Below, piece by piece: positions 7,479 through 11,010 of a stretch of 11,010 nucleotides of DNA. Source of the stretch: an uncultured Nitrospinaceae bacterium. Lineage in GTDB: Bacteria; Nitrospinota; Nitrospinia; Nitrospinales; VA-1. The stretch covers positions 1 through 11,010 of the forward strand of contig CALJGH010000243.1 in the NCBI GenBank assembly GCA_938073925.1. Direction: 5' to 3'. Within the stretch, counting starts at the first letter, position 1, and each line of letters starts with the position of its first letter. The notes below the pieces were generated by a model, which saw nothing but the letters and a program-made list of their open reading frames with translations, searched no databases and had not been told where the DNA came from. A program made the position numbers and the translations under genes.

Positions 7479-9275
7479 CTAGGGAGCCACGCCCGTGGAG
7501 GCCATGTTCAATATCTCTTCTTTGCCGTAATGATCTAAGTAGAGCAGGAAATGTTCGCGCGACAGGTAGTTCCAGATTTGACGAGACGGAAAATGCTTTT
7601 CAATTACGGAGTTGAAATTTTCATAGACATCCATAACTTCCTCCCGTGGCATTCCGGTATTGATTTCGTAGTCGAACACGATGGCCATATCGCGTTCTGG
7701 GTCTTGAACGATCCGATCAATTTTAAACTTTGCCGGGTTGTGGTAGATTGCCGAATCTTTTTCCAATGCAAATATGGATTGCCCTACGGAATGGATGATG
7801 CCGCTTTCGACTTCTGAATTTTCGATAGTAAATTGTATGGTGTCTTCCGCTTCGGACCTCTCTTCTGTGGGAAAACCGAAAAACAGGTAGAGATGGTTCC
7901 ATATGCCTGCTTCTGAACTATGTTTCAACACGGCTCTTTCTGTCTCTTGGTCACAGCCTTTATCGATAATGGAAAGGATGCGGTCGTTGGCACTTTCTAA
8001 TCCGAAAAACAGCATGAGGAATCCTGCGCGATAGATATCGTCAAATAATTCCGGCGATTCTTTTTCGCTTGATTCGAATTTGAGCATTCCTAACGCACGC
8101 ATATCTACACCACGTTTGAGAATCTCTGTCGACATGCGGTTGAACGCATTGGGAGAGATGGCTTCATCTGAAAAAGTGAAATATTTGGTTTTATACTTTT
8201 TCGAAAGGTGGTCTAGCTCTTCTGCCACCCTCACTTCATTTTCTTTTCTGTAATGTGAATCATAAATAAAACTATGGGTGCAAAAGGTGCATTTGCCCCA
8301 ATAACAGCCACGGCTCGACATATAAGGCAATACAGGATAGGGCATTAAATATTTTTCCAGCGGAAGCTGATCAAACGTCGGGCAGACAAGTTGATCGTAA
8401 GGGAGTGCCTCAGATTTTGGATTGCGAATCACCTTGTTTTCTTCAAGATAAATCAGGTTGGGCACCGTGTTGAGCGGTTTATTTTCTTTTAGATGACTGA
8501 GCAACTGATCCAACGGTTGTTCGCCCTCGGATACGATGAGACTGTGAAAGAATTGCTTGAATAATTCCTGTTTATCATCGAGCAAGTCGGCATGACGGTT
8601 GAAGACACTGCCACCAATAACGATATGTAAATGCGGATAACGTTGCCGCAGCTGCCGTGCAAGTGTGAGGCCGGGTATGACCTGCCCGATATGAATGATG
8701 GATAACCCAACGACTCTATAGTCGTCCCAAGGTATTTTGGGGGTCAAATATTCGTCAAACATCAGCAAGAACGGATTCCGTACTTTGTCTTCTGTCGCAC
8801 TTAAAATTCCTGACAGATTTTCTTCTGGATTGCCCTGCATGAAAAATGAGTCGAGGTCTACGCGGCTCGGGTGGTGCGCGTAGGAAATCAGTTGCATCGC
8901 GATTTTCAGGTTCGTGTATGCCTTGCTATAGACGTCGAACTGGAAAAAACGGTTCTCGTCTCGAAGTACATTTTTTGCATCTTCAACTTCATTGAGAACG
9001 GACTCCAGAAATGCCGAGTCGGAGAGGATATCTTTATAGATGGACCTAACTTCCTGATCTTCTATGGAGCGCGTAGGGTCGGCAAGCCGCCGCCTGATAA
9101 TTTCGACACAGCGTTCGAGATATTCCCGCGATAAAAAGATATCGTAACATTCGATATTCAGGTCAAACTGATCCACCTCATGGCCTCGCGACTCTAAATG
9201 CGCCTTCAATGTAGGCAAAGCCAGATAAGGTTGGCTGGGATACCATTGCGGGGGAAACAAGAGAGCGGTTTTCAT
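7479..9275 (-). CDS. Radical SAM protein with N-terminal cobalamin-binding-type domain
   Basis: The 598 residues follow the layout of B12-binding-domain radical SAM enzymes. The N-terminus is LLFPPQW...YLALPTLKAHLESRGHEV. A Rossmann-like half follows, with VVGLSIIHIGQ (188-198) and IVIGGS (218-223). The radical SAM core then begins at SRGCYWGKCTFCTH (321-334). Cys 324, 329 and 332 form a CX4CX2C cluster motif, one residue longer than the usual CX3CX2C. Later family signatures include FSDEAISP (368-375), FFGLESANDRIL (423-434) and FFGFPTEE (465-472). The DxHxxG cobalamin ligand motif is absent, so B12 binding is not assured. A SAM-derived radical would be formed at the 4Fe-4S cluster; the substrate is unknown. 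ATG 9275 is preceded by AAGGGGAG. The stop is TAG, and 170 bases separate it from the TPR gene, which has its own promoter. Confidence 0.85.
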   Translation of the reverse strand: MKTALLFPPQWYPSQPYLALPTLKAHLESRGHEVDQFDLNIECYDIFLSREYLERCVEIIRRRLADPTRSIEDQEVRSIYKDILSDSAFLESVLNEVEDAKNVLRDENRFFQFDVYSKAYTNLKIAMQLISYAHHPSRVDLDSFFMQGNPEENLSGILSATEDKVRNPFLLMFDEYLTPKIPWDDYRVVGLSIIHIGQVIPGLTLARQLRQRYPHLHIVIGGSVFNRHADLLDDKQELFKQFFHSLIVSEGEQPLDQLLSHLKENKPLNTVPNLIYLEENKVIRNPKSEALPYDQLVCPTFDQLPLEKYLMPYPVLPYMSSRGCYWGKCTFCTHSFIYDSHYRKENEVRVAEELDHLSKKYKTKYFTFSDEAISPNAFNRMSTEILKRGVDMRALGMLKFESSEKESPELFDDIYRAGFLMLFFGLESANDRILSIIDKGCDQETERAVLKHSSEAGIWNHLYLFFGFPTEERSEAEDTIQFTIENSEVESGIIHSVGQSIFALEKDSAIYHNPAKFKIDRIVQDPERDMAIVFDYEINTGMPREEVMDVYENFNSVIEKHFPSRQIWNYLSREHFLLYLDHYGKEEILNMASTGVAP

Positions 9276-9368
9276 AGTCTCCCCTTATATAATGAATTAG
9301 TTGTTTCTTGTGAGCGGATAAACATCACATGCGTCAACCTAAAGAATTATTGGAGTTTATATCTAATA

Positions 9369-9398
9369 AGCATATATCCAATGGGAAACCCCTGTCAA
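9369..9398 (-). promoter_or_regulatory. Probable promoter of the radical SAM gene
   Basis: Read on the minus strand, TTGACA (9393-9398) is followed after 18 bases by TATGCT (9369-9374); TATATG (9371-9376) at a 16-base spacing is an alternative -10 box. Transcription would start near 9362, leaving a leader of roughly 87 bases before the ATG at 9275. The -35 box lies in the left arm of the inverted repeat. The -10 match is only moderate. Confidence 0.55.
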
Positions 9399-9586
9399 CC
9401 AGTGTGACGCTGGACCTAAAAAGAATCATATTCATAATAAAGCAAACAATTGCTTTGTTAGTTCGTCTCCTTGGTTAGAGACTTATTCTGAGTTTAGCTT
9501 AACCTCATCTCTAAAAGCCGAAATAATAGGGTTTTCCCTATAGGTTCGATCTATGGGGTCGTGTGTTACGCTGGTTGACACGGTTT
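9386..9586. repeat. Inverted repeat of about 30 bp carrying both divergent promoters
   Basis: The left arm (9386-9416) and the reverse complement of the right arm (9557-9586) share AAACC, then TGTCAACCAG identically (9393-9402 with 9571-9580). A further stretch follows with GT, AC, C and GACC conserved and isolated changes, several of them transitions; from TGTCAACCAG inwards, 20 of 24 bases agree. The arms are about 140 bases apart. They could be duplicated activator-plus-promoter sites or the ends of an old miniature inverted-repeat element; I see no clear target-site duplication. Confidence 0.7.
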
Positions 9587-9604
9587 GGAGAAAAAGATTA
9601 TACT
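9575..9604 (+). promoter_or_regulatory. Sigma70-type promoter of the 9673 gene
   Basis: A perfect TTGACA (9575-9580) is followed after 18 bases by TATACT (9599-9604), a 5/6 match to TATAAT. Transcription would begin near 9611, about 60 bases before the TTG start. The -35 box is part of CTGGTTGACA, shared with the divergent promoter on the other strand. Confidence 0.75.
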
Positions 9605-9672
9605 TACGAAGTTCCCAAAGCTTTTTAAAATATTGGTTTATTGTTCTACCCTTGTAAGGAAGGAGATTTGCG

Positions 9673-10269
9673 TTGAGCGACCAAGATACAGAAACTAAAG
9701 AAGCATCGGGCGAAGCCCCTGAAGAAAAAGAGATAGACCATCTTTCAGATTTGAGCGAGTTGGAAAAGATTAAGGCTGAACTCCAGAAGGAAAAGGAGAA
9801 AGCAGCTCAGGAACTCGCAGAGGGTGAAGATGAAGAAGAAGATTTACGGGAGGTCGATTACCTTCAAAAGCTGATCACTCTTGCCGTTAAATTTGACCAT
9901 CATATTGGTATGTTTCTGATGCCCGCATACATTGATTGCGGATTGAAATATGACCATCGTTTGTCTGAAAGTTATACCGTGCAGTTGACCACCATCCAGT
10001 CGTTTTTGCGTCTGCTTGAAAAAGTCGATGGCGTGACCCGCGAAGAGGTGACCAAACAATGTGTCTTGAATTTGAGAAACATTCTGCAGCTGGTTCATAA
10101 GAATATGATTAAGCCGCTTTATCGTGAAGTGGATTTGATGAAAAAGAAACCAAAATCTGAAAGCCTCGACAACTTCAAAAAGAACTGGAACGAACGGTTG
10201 GATGAGATGCAGAAAACTTGTGATTTTGAATATCAGATTCTCGATGTAAAAGGGTTCTTGGTGAAGTAA
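9673..10269 (+). CDS. Acidic helical protein of unknown function (198 residues)
   Basis: I do not recognise this family. The start is TTG at 9673, strongly supported by GGAAGGAG ending at 9665, 7 bases upstream. Residues 1-60 are highly charged and acidic, with a probable coiled coil (LEKIKAELQKEKEKAAQEL) and a run of Glu/Asp. From about residue 61 the protein looks like a compact helical bundle (YLQKLITLAVKFDHHIGMFL ... NLRNILQLVHKNMIKPLY), ending in a Lys-rich segment and a short tail. There is no signal peptide, membrane helix or recognised metal-binding motif; an adjacent His pair (DHH) and three scattered cysteines are the only candidate ligands. It has its own promoter at 9575-9604 and a terminator downstream, so it is probably monocistronic. 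It shares an acidic N-terminus with the two propeller genes, which is a compositional likeness and not evidence of homology. Confidence 0.85.
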   Translation: MSDQDTETKEASGEAPEEKEIDHLSDLSELEKIKAELQKEKEKAAQELAEGEDEEEDLREVDYLQKLITLAVKFDHHIGMFLMPAYIDCGLKYDHRLSESYTVQLTTIQSFLRLLEKVDGVTREEVTKQCVLNLRNILQLVHKNMIKPLYREVDLMKKKPKSESLDNFKKNWNERLDEMQKTCDFEYQILDVKGFLVK

Positions 10270-10364
10270 AAAAACAGAGAGGGTTGGGTGCGATATTTTG
10301 CTCCTTCTTCTGTGTGTGAAAATTGTGTTTTATATTTAACGTCTGATTGCTGACGTATGGCTTC

Positions 10365-10387
10365 AAGAGCCCCTTTCGGGGCTCTTT
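10365..10387 (+). terminator. Rho-independent terminator after the 9673 gene
   Basis: AAGAGCCCC (10365-10373) pairs perfectly with GGGGCTCTT (10378-10386) around a TTTC loop and ends in a short T tract broken by CC. The GC-rich 9-bp stem is good but the tail is weak. It lies 96 bases after the stop and 40 before the next gene, so some readthrough into the NHL gene is possible. The preceding 95 bases hold only a short ACGTC/GACGT stem (10340-10357). Confidence 0.8.
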
Positions 10388-10426
10388 CCTATTGGAGTTC
10401 TATTTATAAAAGAAAGGGCTCAAAAA

Positions 10427-11010
10427 TTGGCTGACGAAAATACCGATGAGTTAGAGAACTCTCTCGAAGTTGTAACGACTGAAGAAACTCTCCCTGAAGA
10501 GCGGCCAGAGGTCGACCACAGTAAACTATATGTTTGGGTTGCGGATGCGGGGAATGACCGGATTCAAAAATTTGATGGCAATGGCAAATTGCTCAAATAT
10601 TTTGGTACTTCCGGAGGTTCACGCCCCCCTTATATTCCCGGAGAATTTAAAACTCCTAGCGGAGTGGCTGTCGATCTGGAAGGTTATACCTGGGTGGTTG
10701 ACACGGGGTGTCATCGTATTCAGAAGTTTGACCCTGATGGAGAATTCTTTTTAGAAGTAGGTACAGAGGGTTGGGGCCAAGAAAAGTTCTATATGCCAGA
10801 AGAAATTGTGGCGGAACCTACGGGAACCATTCTCGTGGCAGATACTTCCAACCACTGTGTCAAGCGCTACGACGATGATGGCGAGTTCATCTTGAGCTTC
10901 GGTTATGCTGGAGACTTTGATGGTTTTATGAAATTCCCTGTTGGTCTAGCTTTGGATCGGGAAGGAAATATTTATGTTGCTGACCGTGACAACCAGCGTA
11001 TTCAAATTTT
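10427..11010 (+). CDS. NHL-repeat beta-propeller protein (5' part)
   Basis: The frame runs from TTG 10427 to the window edge (194 codons, no stop). AAAGGG lies 8 bases before the TTG, and no ATG or GTG precedes the repeats, so a TTG start is inferred, as in the neighbouring 9673 gene. An acidic leader of about 30 residues without a signal peptide is followed by four NHL-type units of the form [LI]xVxDxxNxRIQKFDxxGxFxxxxG. Their cores are near residues 36-60 (VWVADAGNDRIQKFD), 88-112 (VVDTGCHRIQKFD), 135-159 (LVADTSNHCVKRYD) and 182 onwards (IYVADRDNQRIQI), each preceded by a P-x-G-V/L-A-x-D strand. These are ordinary NHL repeats of about 45 residues, unlike the longer GQ-type blades of the protein at 3075-4679. 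NHL propellers bind proteins, RNA or ligands; the target here cannot be told. The C-terminal half is out of view. Confidence 0.85.
   Translation, partial: MADENTDELENSLEVVTTEETLPEERPEVDHSKLYVWVADAGNDRIQKFDGNGKLLKYFGTSGGSRPPYIPGEFKTPSGVAVDLEGYTWVVDTGCHRIQKFDPDGEFFLEVGTEGWGQEKFYMPEEIVAEPTGTILVADTSNHCVKRYDDDGEFILSFGYAGDFDGFMKFPVGLALDREGNIYVADRDNQRIQI

Larger units (their letters stand above)
9276..9672. other. Divergent intergenic region with twin promoters and hairpins
   Basis: This 397-bp gene-free stretch separates the leftward radical SAM gene from the rightward 9673 gene. It holds two outward-facing promoters embedded in a long inverted repeat, described as separate features. Between them are three potential stems: TAATAAAGCAA/TTGCTTTGTTA (9435-9445 with 9450-9460, one T-G pair), TTAGAGA/TCTCTAA (9475-9481 with 9508-9514), and CCCTATAG/CTATGGGG (9536-9543 with 9551-9558, one T-G pair, 7-base loop). 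I see no convincing ORF or RNA gene in it. Confidence 0.7.

Noticed and set aside
9308..9321. TTGTGAGCGGATAA is identical to 14 bases of the E. coli lac operator.
   Set aside because: Only one half plus the centre matches, the other half-site is absent, and nothing nearby suggests a LacI-type regulator or vector sequence; chance similarity is the simpler reading.
9536..9558. A GGTTCGATC hairpin resembling a tRNA T-arm.
   Set aside because: The pairs needed for the 5-bp T-stem fail, and no acceptor, D or anticodon arms can be placed around it.

Overview
The window reads as ordinary bacterial chromosome, with dense genes, Shine-Dalgarno sites, sigma70-type promoters and Rho-independent terminators. 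The best taxonomic hint is a 531-residue exported protein with two class I cytochrome c domains fused to an ethylbenzene-dehydrogenase/NxrC-type heme b domain. Propeller proteins rich in acidic residues lie beside it. This mix recalls marine nitrite oxidisers of the Nitrospinota (Nitrospina-like), but that is inference, because no rRNA or NXR catalytic subunit is present to settle it.

Layout. (1) 2-337, plus strand: the 3' end of an SxtJ-family membrane protein. (2) 406-747, plus: a complete STAS-domain (anti-sigma antagonist) reading frame broken by one in-frame TAG at 610-612. (3) 970-4679, plus: a probable operon of a small exported protein of unknown function, the NxrC-like diheme cytochrome, and a six-bladed acidic beta-propeller protein, closed by a perfect 13-bp hairpin terminator at 4709-4743. 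(4) 4785-9275, minus: three genes read leftwards. These are a B12-domain-type radical SAM protein (9275 to 7479), then an eight-repeat TPR protein (7308 to 6193) with its own strong promoter, followed 22 nt later by a MidA/NDUFAF7-like methyltransferase (6170 to 4785). (5) 9276-9672: a 397-bp divergent intergenic region whose two outward-facing TTGACA promoters lie inside an inverted repeat of about 30 bp. (6) 9673-10269, plus: a 198-residue helical acidic protein of unknown function with a TTG start and a strong SD, followed by a hairpin terminator. (7) 10427-11010, plus: the 5' part of an NHL-repeat protein, cut by the window end.

How they may work together. The plus-strand cluster looks like an exported electron-transfer protein with an exported companion, plus a propeller protein that has no signal peptide and so should stay in the cytoplasm. 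The A/B catalytic subunits normally partnering an EB_dh-type gamma subunit are absent here, so its redox partner is unknown. The TPR protein and methyltransferase are probably co-transcribed; a protein-methylation role is plausible but unproven. TAG is the normal stop of at least three intact genes here, so the TAG in the STAS gene is best read as a disruption and not as recoding.
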